The position numbers were made by a program, and so were the translations under genes. This document shows positions 1 through 11,900 of a stretch of DNA of 64,000 nucleotides, piece after piece. The stretch comes from Amoebophrya sp. A120 (taxonomy: Eukaryota; Sar; Dinophyceae; Syndiniales; Amoebophryaceae): contig CAJINV010000008.1 of assembly GCA_905178155.1 (NCBI GenBank), positions 2,356,001-2,420,000 of the forward strand. Reading direction: 5' to 3'. The notes beneath the pieces are model-generated. The model had not been told where the DNA came from. It made no database searches and worked only from the letters and a program-made list of their open reading frames with translations. Each line of letters opens with the position of its first letter. Positions within the stretch are counted from its first letter, which is position 1.

Positions 1-1
1 T

Positions 2-889
2 AATTCCGAGCCGGTAGAGGACATGGGCAAAGTAATTGACGACTTCTGGCTTGTGCAGGAAAAGCACGGTTCCTTTGCTGGTAGAGATGATGAACTTTTC
101 GGCGACGGCGCCTCGCACGGCCACCACAAGTCGGCGCTTGTGGAAAATTCGGCCGCAAGTAGCGAGTTCGGCAGGACAGCGAGTCGAAGCGATTCCTTTT
201 TGCCATCGGGTGTTCGACGTCCTGGCTCTAGCAGTTCAGAGGAACACGATCTGCAGCCGCTGCTGGCAAAGGATAAGGCAAAGACCGCACTGTCGTTGCA
301 ACACGACAAGCAAGCGGACGAACAAGCACATGACACCACCACGACCGCACGGGAAGAAGGACACGAGCGCAATGACGCGACAGATTCAGTGGCAGATCAG
401 AAGCCAAGTACAAGTACAACGAAGATTAAAGCGCGCCAGTCGGGAGGTGGAGGTGCTCGCGAAGATTATACCCCCGAGAGAATATCAGAGGGAGCGACTC
501 GCGATTCTGATAGAGCTTCGCCTTCAAACCAGGGCTTCGCTGTGTTGGTCACAGATCATAGTACGAGCGAAAGGGCCGAGCCCCAAAATCCTGCGGAACT
601 TCACGAGCGCCGTCGACAGGAGAGCGAAGCGCAGCGACTTGAAAAAGTCCACCGCTTCGGCTCGTGGCAGGCGACGCGGATGGAAGCACTAGCTCTGCTA
701 GAAGCTGAGAAAAAGGACGAGCCGTCAGGAGATCATGCCCCTAGTACCCCTGCAGTGGCATCTTCGTCCTCGTCTGCTGGAACGATGAGAAAAAGGAGTT
801 ACGCGGAGCCGGAAAAAAGATTCTACAAGCCGAAGGTTCATGATATTGAAATGGAGGATAAAGATAGCCCGGTTTTTTTCTACGTGTAG
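2..889 (+). CDS. hypothetical low-complexity protein, 5' partial
   Basis: The frame is open from the left edge of the window; the first ATG inside it is at 23 and the stop is at 887-889. The 288 residues after that ATG are mostly disordered: rich in Ser, Glu, Asp, Arg and Ala, with a poly-Ser run near residue 250 and a basic patch close to the C terminus. No domain is recognised. The N terminus probably lies upstream of the window or in an earlier exon. The next gene starts about 830 bp downstream on the same strand. The coding call rests on ORF length and codon-like composition only; function is unknown. Confidence 0.55.
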   Translation, partial: NSEPVEDMGKVIDDFWLVQEKHGSFAGRDDELFGDGASHGHHKSALVENSAASSEFGRTASRSDSFLPSGVRRPGSSSSEEHDLQPLLAKDKAKTALSLQHDKQADEQAHDTTTTAREEGHERNDATDSVADQKPSTSTTKIKARQSGGGGAREDYTPERISEGATRDSDRASPSNQGFAVLVTDHSTSERAEPQNPAELHERRRQESEAQRLEKVHRFGSWQATRMEALALLEAEKKDEPSGDHAPSTPAVASSSSSAGTMRKRSYAEPEKRFYKPKVHDIEMEDKDSPVFFYV

Positions 890-1720
890 AATAATCAAGA
901 ATGTTGTTGCTCAGAGCTCGAAGACGGGACCAGGAGATCGCACGTTCTCGTTCTTGTCTTCTGTTTTGCCACGTCGACCTTTGGTTACATCAGAATCTGA
1001 TACCTGTACGAAGATCGCAACACCCGTAGTAAGTAGAGGAAATACATGGGATGTGCTGTGTGTTTTTGGAAGGACAGCGACAGTGTGTCTGTGCAACTAC
1101 TTACCCGGGACGCAACGCGTGGAAGAGCATCGCTTTCACGGGCGAGCGCATTCCCGCACCTGACACAGAAATGCGACCGCATCTGAGACACGTCTCTATT
1201 CCATCAAGTTCGTTGGGTTGTTCAGCATGAGATTCATGATCATGTACAGTTTTTGTTTCACGTGTTCATTTTCTCCATCGTCGTGTATGGTCGTTTCGAA
1301 GCCTGAGCCCGTTGCTCGTGGGATTTTTCTGAATGCATGCGACGACATTGTCAAGGTTCCAAAGCTGAAGGAATGTAACAATATAGCGCAAAAGGGTCGC
1401 ATCACGAATACATAGATACATTGCGAAGTGGGCGTCGTTCGTAGGTGAGTCGTAGTTGTTCCTCGATCGAGAGAAGTGGGGGAGCGACTATAAATAATTA
1501 ACAGAATGAGAGAAACAGGACCATCGAGGCAGGGATTTGATTTATGTGAAGGAAGCATGTTGAGGGAAGCTGCATCGCATGGGTTCCTGAATTTTGTTAC
1601 TACGATAGGACTAGTTGGTAGGTGTGCAACGACCCGGCACATATTTGTTAACCGCAACGCTGCGTTGTAGGTGTGGGCGTGGTGCAGCATCAGCAAACAA
1701 TACGCATCAACAAGGAAGAA
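890..1720. other. intergenic, no gene seen
   Basis: AT-richer than its neighbours. Short ORFs on both strands lack recognisable domains or good splice-site pairs. It could hold 5' exons of the next gene: an acceptor-like TTGTAG precedes 1670. Confidence 0.4.
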
Positions 1721-4443
1721 ATGGATTCTCTTCTCTGGTCCGGATCGCCGATAGTTCCGGGGAACCACAGGGCCAAGGACACGCTGCTTGGTGGCGAGCC
1801 CTTTTCCTTCAAGGACATCTTTTCGATCTTCTCGCCCAAGCCTAAGACTGCACCACCGGCCACCGCATTGTTGAACAACGCAGAGCCACAGCATGTGGTT
1901 CCGAAGCAGGTAGTTTGTTTCAGTGTGTCATGGGAGTTTCATCTTTCGGTTTGGGTGGTGTCTTCATCTTTCTCAGGGTGGTGGATTTGATAACGCTACA
2001 TCGAGTGGGGTAACAGCGATAGCGAACACAGACAGACAATGGACGGTTAGTACGCAAAGTAAGATCTTTTTATCAGGCCGCCAAGATATGCACTTGTCTT
2101 TCAGGTTTCGCAAGCGGGGATGGGGATCGGCGGAAACCGTGGTTCTCCTGCAGGAATGATCGATCTCCTTGATCCCAAGCGAATACGACAGGGAAATAAA
2201 TGGCGACACTGGGCCGCAGGAGTATTGAACGCAGTGACGAGCTTCTATTGATATTGTCATGTAAGCGATGGACACAAAAAATAAAAAAATGCATTCTCCT
2301 AAACTTTTTGATTTTTTTACTTGCATTTTTGCATGAGCACGATATTTGTTCGCTCTTTGCTGCGGCGCAAGGTTGCTCGTTTTCCTCTCTACAACATCTC
2401 AACTCGACGATTCCGCTCCCGGGACAGAGCGCAGCTGGCTCATCAGCTGATGATGGATTGGGAGATATCTGGGAAGCGCTCGGTATAATTGTTCTCCCGG
2501 CCGCAGATTGTTGATTCATGTTTTTGAGTGCAAGTGATTCTCGTTTTGCTTTCGCAAACGCAAGCTAATCCCGAAAATTGGCGAGCACCATAAAGAAAAA
2601 GTTAGACTGCAATCCATCGAAACGAGATGATCATTGTGATCTTGAGCGAAATTATTTCCTTTTCGACACTTTCTCTTTCCGATTTCGATCTACGCTTGTT
2701 CCAACAGGCTCCCCGCTGAAAGGCACGTCGCTCGCGGACCTCCCCGGCGAAGATATTGTCCTCAAGGACGGCACGCACGCGCACTACATCGATCTCGACT
2801 CCCTGCTGAAACCCGGCGGTGCCGGTGCCGCCGGCGCGAACGGGGGCGCGCGGTGGAAAACGTCCCCGAACTCGGGCGAGCCGGTGCTGGACCTGAATAG
2901 CATTTTCCCGATGCTGGGCGGCAACGGCAAGTCGATCAGCAAGAGCGTTTCGAAGGTGATGGTGCGAGACGCCAACGGCCTCATGAAAGCGCACACGACC
3001 GTATCCACAGTAAATTTCCTGTACACGTACAAATGCTGTCTCTGCATGACAAAATTTGCCTTCAATCCTAGTGTAGCATGACAAGTTGTACACTGCAAGT
3101 TAGCAAAATTTGTCATGCATTTTGTACATGTACAGGAAATTTACATTGCATAGACCGAGAAGTGGTCGCAGCCCATCGGGAATGGGGACGAGTCGGTGCA
3201 GGCCACGGTGGACTACGACGAACCCGACAAACCCGGCGACGCGGGCTTCATGCACATGAAGTTGGAACGCGTCAAGACGGCAAAGCTGTTGCAACGACAA
3301 GGCCGTGGTGCCGGGACGCGGGGGAACAACTTCGAGCGGCTCGATCCGCTGTGGGACCTGTTCCCCGAAAAGAAGCCGCCCAGCTACAACAACGGCCGGA
3401 ACACAGTGTTGCCGCCGCCAGAACAACCGCCGACGTTGACGGGAGAGGGCAAGAACGGGGCTGTGGGTCAGGTACTTACTACATTTTTTAGATAGGTACA
3501 TATTGTAGCAGGGCTCTAGTAGATGTAGAGTTTCGCAGTGCGCAGAGATCTTGATCTTGTGAACGTGCATCCGCGTTGCTCTTGTCGAGTCAAAGGAAAA
3601 AAACTACCGTACTAGGACGCAGGAATTGAGAAAACAAAATGAGGCGATTCAAACCTTTTAGCTGCATTCCAACAAAAACGCATTTAGCCCACTGCACCGG
3701 CCACGGAAGTAGACCAGAGTGCCAACTCCTTTCCGCCCATGTTGGTGCTGCTCGGAACGGCTGTTGCTGTCGGCGCCCAGGTGTTCCTTCTCGGGCACGT
3801 CTTTGTGAATTACTTCAAGCGCCGGGCGGCTCGGGAACCGATCACGACCGTGGTCGGAGAGCGTCGCAGCGCCATGGAGGAGCAATTTTCGCAGGCCGCA
3901 GCCAGCACTAACAACGGAGGCCCTGCTGCTTCGGATCCGAGAGACAGTGGCAGCAGCTCTGATCCGGAGCGAAGACCGTCGAGTGAAGAAAGTCCAGCAA
4001 CGAGGACGGTGATGCAGAACCAGAATGAAGGTAGCACCGCCGCGACGACCCCGGCCAACGAGTGGCAACATAACGCCAGCAGCGAGGCAAGTTGCAAGAG
4101 CACTGCGGCGGACGGCTCTTCGTCTTTTTCGGGTAGTAGAACGAACGCAACAACTTCTTCCGAGGAAGCAAGCGCGAGCAGCGCAACAACAACAAGCAGT
4201 GGCGCAACTTCTACAACCGGTTCTCTTTCTCGTACGGACGACTCGACGGCAAGATCCTTCCGTGACGAGGAGGTGAATTCTCGCCGGGAGCGGTTTTTGG
4301 CCCGCGTAGAAGAACAGTCCGGAAGTTCCTCCTCGGCATCTGGTAGTAGCGGTCGTGCCTCTACAACTGCGACTGCCACCGGCTCTGCGAAAAGTACTGC
4401 TGCGTTTTCCGGGGAGGCCTTTCGCTTGAACTCGGGGGAATAG
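1721..4443 (+). CDS. hypothetical membrane-anchored protein, multi-exon, interrupted by one introner
   Basis: Supported exons are 1721-1909, 1977-2045, 2105 to about 2250, an exon ending at 2482, 2708-2996, 3153-3471 and 3718-4443. The joins 1909/1977 (GTAGTT..CTCAG), 2045/2105, 2482/2708 (GTATAA..AACAG) and 3471/3718 (GTACTTAC..CCAG) keep one frame; the stretch 2250-2480 is unresolved. An introner at 3002-3152 splits the ORF, and its removal with one GACCG copy restores it. The first part carries a short Phe-rich motif (FSFKDIFSIF); the middle is Gly- and Pro-rich. A single transmembrane segment (LVLLGTAVAVGAQVFLLGHV) follows 3739, then a long Ser/Thr/Ala-rich tail. No family is recognised. 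A start upstream of 1721 is possible. Confidence 0.6.
3002..3152. mobile_element. introner element, TAAATTTCCTGTACA family
   Basis: 151 bp starting TATCC and ending GCATA. The terminal inverted repeat pairs TAAATTTCCTGTACA with TGTACAGGAAATTTA. Target-site duplication GACCG at 2997-3001 and 3153-3157. It contains GCATGACAA and TTGTCATGC motifs. Excision with one GACCG copy joins the host frame; a GT-AG alternative would also stay in frame. Confidence 0.85.
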
Positions 4444-4994
4444 GTCACAGTCTTCAGCGGGCGCTTAGGTTAAAATACTTAGAAATATCTTACTACTTTG
4501 AACAAAAAAAGAATCAGAAGCAATGTTTGGTGGAGACTGAATCACTCTATTGTTTGAGCCTTGAGTCAAGGCTCTAATATGCGTTGCATTGTACAAGTTG
4601 TCTACAGTAAACCTGGCGTGATCGTTTCTCAAAGCGCGAGCTTCCTATTGCTTCACTTATTTTGCGACTCTTCCTTTATTTTTCTACTTCTGCCACCAGT
4701 GCTAGCTCCTCTTCTTCTTCCAAGAAATTCACAATATGATCTAGAGAGGTTCTTACTGCGGCGGTAATGGCCATGATTCCCTGCTCGGGCCAGTTGCGTA
4801 ATCGAACTTTTTTTGATTACGACAAATATGACGATACTCGGTAAGTCTAAGTGATGAACTCTTATGGTTGACTGAAAATTTCTCGGAGAGTCCGCTAGTC
4901 AACGGCTCGTATAAAAATTGTAAACGAACAATACCCATTTCTCCCTTACAGGTTCTTTCTGTTTCAGTTTCTGACTTAGCAGAACTTTGTTGAG
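4444..4994. other. intergenic, no gene seen
   Basis: AT-rich sequence with T-tracts. Possible 5' exons of the small gene at 4995 cannot be excluded, since an acceptor-like TTAGCAG sits at about 4976-4982. Confidence 0.35.
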
Positions 4995-5360
4995 ATGACT
5001 AAACTTGAACTCGATTTTGAAATTCGTACACCAGAACTTCAGCTTACTGGTGTATGCCACCGACCTGCGAGTTTTGCTGCCGATCGCGAGGCAATATATT
5101 GTACCAGTGTCGCAGAAAACATGACGACGTCGAGTGTACAACCTTGACATTAAAGTTTCAGAGGTACACGCAGACCCGGGAGCTTTTTTTTGCAATTATA
5201 AATATTATAGAACAAATTATGGTTTCGCTCTTTCCCTCAGCTTGATCTGGGTCGAGTGCCCATTGATTGTCGGCGGGCAGTCGTCGATGGACAGTCGAAG
5301 GAACCTGTTCACGACCGAGCGTCGGTGCATTTCTTTACCGGCCAGGTGCATGTTCTTTGA
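4995..5360 (+). CDS. small hypothetical protein, two exons
   Basis: Exon 4995-5135 begins at an ATG (MTKLELDFEIRTPELQLTG) and ends at donor GTACAA. A pyrimidine-rich acceptor TTTCCCTCAG leads to exon 5241-5360, which ends at TGA. The exon sum is 261 nt, giving 86 residues. The peptide has a balanced, globular-looking composition and normal codon use, unlike the T-rich flanks, which is why I call it coding. No family is recognised. It may be the 3' end of a longer gene whose upstream exons I could not place. The next gene starts only about 140 bp downstream. Confidence 0.4.
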
Positions 5361-5500
5361 TGTTACGACGAGCAGCTTTTTTTTACAACCCAACTATCAA
5401 TAGAAAAATCCATAAGTAGAAGTTTTAATGCTGTCTCCGTCATCGTTCTATGGTTTTTCCATCCTGATCCATTCCACGAACCTCCGGTCCAGAAGAAACA

Positions 5501-7947
5501 ATGAAAATGCGTCCCGGCTTTCTCGCCGGTACCGGGAAAAACGGCTTGCTTTCCGTTGCCCCGGATCAGCCTGCTGATTCCTCGTCGAGTTCTCAAGGCC
5601 TTAAACCTTCGAAAATAAAGAACGGCATCAGTGCTGTTCCACGACCAACAAGGAGAATCTGGGATGAGACGTTGGTGCTTGACTTTCAGCGAGTGCTTCT
5701 GAAGCTTCTATCCGAAAAGGGCCTACAGCTGGAGCTGCAAAAGCGCCTGCGGTACGGTACTGGAGCGAAGGAGATGCCCACGCACAGCTCTTGCCAAGCG
5801 GAAGCGTCGAATTACGACAAGCTGTGCGATACGGAGAAGGTGAATTGTATGGAAGGGTCAGCATGTTGGAAATTTCAATTTTCAAAGTTGGAAGATGAAC
5901 TACTTGCCGTGCATAGAATTTGAATTGCGAGTACATGCTGCAGATGCAAGGTCGTGGTGCCCTCGGTGTTTCACTGGAGACGACCTTCGCCTCAGATTGT
6001 ATGCCTGTCCAGGCTCATCCGCATGAATATAGCACGACAATGACAATAGCCCTTGTTGTAGCTTTCGCTCTAAACGGCACGTTGACGGATTGGCTTCCCG
6101 CGTCTGGAAAAACAGTAACGCACCGCAGCATAGAACTAGAAGTTGCGGACCCACTGATTCCAGTGGGTACTACCGTTTTATGCGTCGCAATTCATTTGAG
6201 CTTTGTCGATTAAAAATTTTCTAGCGACCTAGCGCTTCCATAACATGTGATTTTTGCGCGTCGTGTTCCGCGTTCGACTTCGATCCGGAGGAAATTCTCG
6301 TTTGCCGAGATGTCGTAGACGACGAGGAGGAGGAGGACGGCGATGTCAGAATCAGTGCCGCTGGTGGTGGAGCTCCAGCTTCCAGCGGCAGCCGTACAAC
6401 CGTACTATCAGCGAGCACATTGTCCACGCCTTCCACAGGAAGAACAACGAACGGCAGTGAGGACGCAGACCTCCCAGGAAGGGGAACTACACCAACATCC
6501 ACCTCCAGTTCGGGTCCTTCAAAAAACCGGATATCGTTCCTGCCGAGCGACAGGCGCGGCAGGGTTTTCTCGAGCACCACTGCTGTGAGAAATACGTCTA
6601 AAGCAAACCCGATTCTGCGTTTTCGCGGTCTTGAAACGCCCGGTTTGTCCGAGACAGACGAGCCCGCGCGTTTGCTGAAGGAGAATACCACTGGCGCCGC
6701 GCTGTTTGAGATGCTGCCCGCGATCGTGGAGAAAACGGCGAGCACCTTCGCGAACGTGTTGAAGAAGGCCCACGCGCCGGGACCCAATCGCATGCCGGCA
6801 CTGGATGCGGACACCGCGAAGCAGATCCGGAAAGACATCCTCAAGGAAACCGTGCTGCGCGAAATCCTGAGCCGCGTTTTCACTGCCCATAATGAGCAGC
6901 AGAAAGCCTTCGCGCAGGACGCCGGCCTCCTCGCGACGCCGAACGGCTATCATGGGGATTGGAACCCGGACTTAAACGCGTTGACGGCGGAAACAATACA
7001 GGAATTGATGACAAAAGGGTACGCTTTCCAGGACGACTTTCTCCCGAGATCCGAGCCGCGGAATCGCGACACCACAAACTCCGCGTCTCTGTCGAGCGGG
7101 AGAACCAGAAGCGGGCCCGGAGCGGCTCAGTCCGCGTTCAAAAGCTCCGCTTCGGGGCAGTCGGAGTACGTGAAAAACTTGTGGAAAATCGACTGCGAAA
7201 AAGTCTTCAAGGAGCTCGAGACGTTGGACTTTGAAGTGGGTATGTTCCAGGCGGTCATTCAGCAGCAGCAGGTCGGCTTGCGGAGTGACCGCATCTGCTT
7301 TTCTTCCCTGGACAGCCTGAACCGCATGCGCCACCCCATGCTGCGCAAACTGTACCAGTGTCTCATCTCGCTGCCGTTTGAGCTCAACAAAAAGTGCAAC
7401 CTGCTGTTGCAAGGTAATCATGATATTCATTGAGTGAGCATGCTACAGCTACACTCAACGACGGTTCTGGTCGCGAAAGTAATATGCTGTGTGGCGTACA
7501 AATACAATTACCTGCCAAAAAGACGGGGAATTAGAGAGATGAGTTCCGCCGGAAAATAACTACGAAGGAGTATGTATCCTATCATCTCAACATCTTCTCA
7601 TGCTTTTTGTCATTAACCTTTTCTCGAATAAAAATCCAGGAACGGGAACTTTCCAACTCGGTGTGTATCACGCCAACGGCGCGTTCTACAAGAAGCATCT
7701 GGACGGCGGCTATCGGGAGCGCGACAACGGGCGAAAGATCACGTGTATCTTTTATCCCAACGACAACGACGTGTCTGCGTTGCGGGTGCACGATCCGAAA
7801 ACGGGAGAAACGAAAGACATCTTGCCGAAGGCTGGGCGACTGGTGCTTTTGCAGGCACGAGATGTCCCACATGAAGTTTTGCCAAATGTGTCGAAAAAGA
7901 AACGATTTGCCGTGTCCATGTACTTGAACGGACCAGCGCAGAACTAG
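5501..7947 (+). CDS. 2-oxoglutarate/Fe(II) prolyl 4-hydroxylase-like protein (PHD/EGLN type)
   Basis: The C-terminal 120 residues carry the double-stranded beta-helix signature: the Fe-binding HxD is in FYKKHLDGG, the distal His is in VPHEVLP, and the 2OG-binding Arg is in KKRFAV. ITCIFYPND, LPKAGRLVLL and the upstream LTAETIQELMTKGY match the PHD/EGLN layout. The catalytic region is split by a clean intron, 7414-7639 (GTAATC..CCAG). Upstream the frame is open from 6225 without an ATG, so I join it to 5501-5841 and 5916-6162 through a short introner-like gap and a GTGGGT..CTAG intron; the exon sum is then 2085 nt (694 residues). Those N-terminal joins are inference; the enzyme domain is clear. 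Family members hydroxylate proline in regulatory proteins (HIF, or Skp1 in protists); the substrate here is unknown. Confidence 0.75.
5848..5915. mobile_element. possible short introner remnant
   Basis: 68 bp from TATGG to GCATA, flanked by GAATT at 5842-5846 and 5916-5920, with one extra G before TAT. Removing it with one repeat keeps the frame, whereas reading it as a GT-AG intron creates a stop. It has no clear terminal inverted repeat and no TTGTNATGC motif, so the call is weak. Confidence 0.35.
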
Positions 7948-8976
7948 AAAACAAAGCACGGAGCATCCAGTTATTTACTCACTTATGCTGTGTGGTCACA
8001 AAATTTTATATGGTGCTTGCGTCTGTGGATCTCCAGCCACGGACTCGATCGGTGAAGATCGATGAGGTATCTCCTTCATCCGTGTTTGATAAAGCTCGTT
8101 TTTGTGTGTTGTGCAGCGATGTAAAAACGTGAATGTCTGTCATTTCGCTTGTGATTCGGCAAATGAAAAGTCAGCATAGAGTCGTAGGTTCTGGCTTTCT
8201 GACGAGAGCGCCTGCGTGTAGTCTGCTCTATTTTGCACAATCAAGTTCTTCGATACCGAATGCGGGGATGAACACAATGTATTCTCACGCACACGTGATG
8301 ATTGATGCCTTTTCTCTAATACGTGCGACGGAATGCTCCGATGATGAGCTACTCCTGTATAAACCAGCTCGGAATATGTACAGTGAAATATCGAAGTATT
8401 TTTGTCTATTGTGGAGCTGCATCAGCATCACCTGTTGTTCTACTTCGGTAGAATTTAGACGCATTGATCAGGGCGCAGTTGAAAAACGTAAAGAAAAAGT
8501 GCGATCATCTCCGACCCAACGAAATGGGATCCTTAACCTCTTGTGTATGGCATCTCAGATAAAGAAATAAGTAAAAAATTGTATGTCGAAGTGAAAAATC
8601 AATCTCACTGACGATCTCGAAAGTTCTACATCAGTGATCATGACTTCTCGCCAAACTCCAAGAAAAGCAGCGAAGATCGGAAATTGGATCAGATTCATGT
8701 AGTGCATCCCCATCCGGTTATGGTTATCGGAACGACAGGTGAAAATAAAATGTCGGTGGAATAGCTTCAAAAAGTTTATTCACTTGTTCGAAAGCACCAT
8801 CTTTGTCCATGAAACCCGGTGCAATACAGGCAGCATAAGAGAAAGATATCAACAGGAGTTCTCTTAGTTATTTGTATCTAGTATGTCTTAGTCTTCCTCT
8901 TCGAGTATTGATGGCACAATTGTTCATCGCGTTGCGAAATGAACGTGGCCACAAAAACTTATAGCATGAACAAAAG
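7948..8976. other. intergenic, no gene seen
   Basis: About 1 kb of mixed sequence. The 145-codon ORF at 8133-8570 has no recognisable domain and an irregular composition; I treat it as chance. Confidence 0.4.
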
Positions 8977-11900
8977 ATGAGCGCAGGCACAGAGTCCTCG
9001 AGCCATGGAGGCAAGGAAAGCGTTGTTCTTGACGACGACTATTCTGCTTCCGATGACGACTTGGCTTTTGGAGAGGAGCTCGACGGTTTTGTTTATGACA
9101 TATCTGATGGAGAGGGCGTCGCAGGTGCGACGACTGGTATTGCTGGCTCTGCTGCATCAACGAGGGCTGAGGCCGCTTCAAGTACTGGAACCTCTACCGA
9201 GCAGCCAGTAGTTGGCTCTGCCTTGTTGCCAACGCGCAACACACGACGCGAAAGCTTTTTGCTGGGTGGCCAAAACCACGACAGGAAGATATCATCCTCA
9301 TCCAGGCCGAATCTTCCGTCAAGCAGCAAGCCAGCAGAAGGCAGCGACGAGCGGGAGCCCGGATCTAGAAACGAGTCAAGCCCTGACCAGTCCTCTGCCA
9401 ACATCATTGCGGATGGCGAAGACGATGTAGATGAGCTATTCTTCCGAGGCCTGGACGAAGAGGAAATAGATGAAGCTCAAGACGAAGATGACCTCGAGGA
9501 CGACGCAAATTCGGTTGCTGACAGTGCGTCCCAGACCACAACTGCAACCCGGCGGTTCCGATCGGTCGGGCCGCACGCGTGCGACGTGTGCGGGAAGATT
9601 TTCAAGAAGCCGAGTCACGTCCTGTTGCACAAGAAAAAAGTCCATGACGCGCGCGAGGCACGAACGACCTGCGACATTTGCGGAAAGAGATTTTCCAAGC
9701 CGTGGAAGTTGAAACAGCACAAGCAGCAAGTGCACCCGGAAAAAGATGCGGATGGGAACCCGGTTGGCGATGCAGTGGCAAATCTGAAGCAATTTGTCTG
9801 TCCGGTGCCGAATTGCGGGAAAGCGTACCGCAGGAAAGACCACCTCGCAAGACATGTTCGTGGAGCGCATGGAGGGAACCACAGAGGGAGCAGCAGTGCC
9901 GGTGGTGCTGTCGGTCGACAGGCGGCGCTCAAGGTGGCGGAGGGTGACGTCGCGGATGGAGAGAGGAAGCAGCACGGCGCTGTGTTGCGTGAAAATACTG
10001 TCGCAGAAATTCTTGATGTTCAAGGGCAAAACGAGGAGCTGCGAAACGGAATAAATGAGCGAGGTGGTTCCAGCTCCAGCAGCAAGGCACCTGTTCAAGC
10101 TGCAGCAGCACCGAAAGTTGGTTTCTTTTTGCCGCCTGATCAACATGGTGATGCTGAGGACGATATTAAGCAGCGTCAAGACTTTGACGACGAACTCGAC
10201 GAAACGCAAAGCAATCTGTCCGACCTCGGTTTCCAGCTTGCGTGGAACTACGTGTGTCCTACCTGCGACAAAAAGTTTCCCTCGAACCAAAAACTGAAGA
10301 AGCACATGAAATCCCACAACCGGCTGACGTGCGAAAAATGCGGCGCCAAGTTCAAAAAGCAGGGCAAATACGACACCCACATCCAGCTGTGCAAGGGCGA
10401 AAAGGTGGAGTTTAGCTCGGGGAAGAAGATTCTTCCCGAAAACCGCCACCTCTACACAGAGAGCGGGTTGCTGAAAAACAAAAAGCGCAGGAAAGATTTG
10501 AAAGGGCAGCTGGCGGCAAGTGTAGTTTCATCTGGTGGTGCTGGACAGCAACTGGAAGATGGGGAAGATGAAGACGATGCTATAGCTGTGCCCGCTGCCC
10601 CCGTTTCTGGTGTCGCGCCGCCGAAGTCGTGGCCCCAAACCCAAAATGAAAACAAGAAAGGGCCCGCTGGTACTGATGGTGTGGACAACGGCGACGATGC
10701 TTTTCACGGAGAGGAAGAAGACGATGCTCTGATCTGTGAAGAAATCGTCGACGACATGGGACGAGGACAAGAACGCGGCGACCGACAAAGCATATCTTCA
10801 AAAACCGCAAGGAACAATTCGACCTCCCCATCTTCAGCATCCGTCCCCGAGCTGCTTTCCGGGGTCCGCTGCCCCCGCTACCCGGAGTGCGACTACATCA
10901 TCACGTCACTGCGTGACCAGACGCTGCACGCAAAGTGGCACCTGCGCAAGGACGCCCAGAAATTCTTCAAGTGCGACTACTGCGACTTTGAATCCCTCCA
11001 CTGGAGCGAGGTGGTCCAGCACAAGAAGCTGAGTCACGTCAAGTGCTACGTCTGCGAGGTCTGCGAAAAGTCCTACAAGAGCGGCCACAGTTTAAAGGAG
11101 CACATGGCTACGAAGCACCCGAATTTCGCTAAACTTGCCAAGCACACTGGAAAGGACGGCGAGATTTTGCGGAAAAGTGAAGAAAGTGCAGCCGCTAAGG
11201 GCAAGGAAAGTTCAGATACCGATGGAAAGCAAAATGGTGGAGTCTCTGATGCACTAAGAGATGCATCATCATCTTCTGCGCCGCCGAATAAAGAGCGACA
11301 AAGCGACGACAACATGGAAAGCTCCGCGGATGTCACATCGTATTTGTGCAAGGACTGTGGCAAGGAGTATCTGACGAAGGGCGCCTTGCGACAGCACCGA
11401 AACGCGAAACACAACGACAAAAACGTCTACAAGTGCAAGATCTGCGACCGCGTTTTCTGCCACAAAGCAACACTGAGCAAGCACCTGCAGACGCATGTTG
11501 AGACTGCTAGTACGTCACTGCAGCCCCAGGAAGACGGGAACTCGACTGATGCGACAAATCTGAAGCTGCCGGATAGAAGCGGTGTTGTACAACAGGGAAG
11601 CAAAGAGCAGGCCTTTGAAGAGACGACGACGACGACGACTCCAAATGTCGTAAGCAGAGCGGTTTCACTAGGAAAAAAAGCGTCCTCCTCTACCGCGACT
11701 ACAAGAGTGCACAAGACTGAAGCGACACCTTTTTCCGAAACTGGAAATATTGAAGCCGAAGACAACGACTTTGATGGAGGACAAAATAAAAACAGCTGCG
11801 AAGTAGACCACGACTCGGAGAGGCCTGGCACAGCTGATACAGACCTAGACCTATTCGAGGCGCCACTACTGAAAAGAAGGAAACCCGGCCCGAAAACAAG

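Noticed and set aside
1196-1894. 232-codon minus-strand ORF
   Set aside because: Odd composition, no domain, and it overlaps a spliced + strand exon at 1721-1909.
9436-10449. 337-codon minus-strand ORF
   Set aside because: Lies entirely over the C2H2 zinc-finger gene; it is a shadow of the finger coding sequence.
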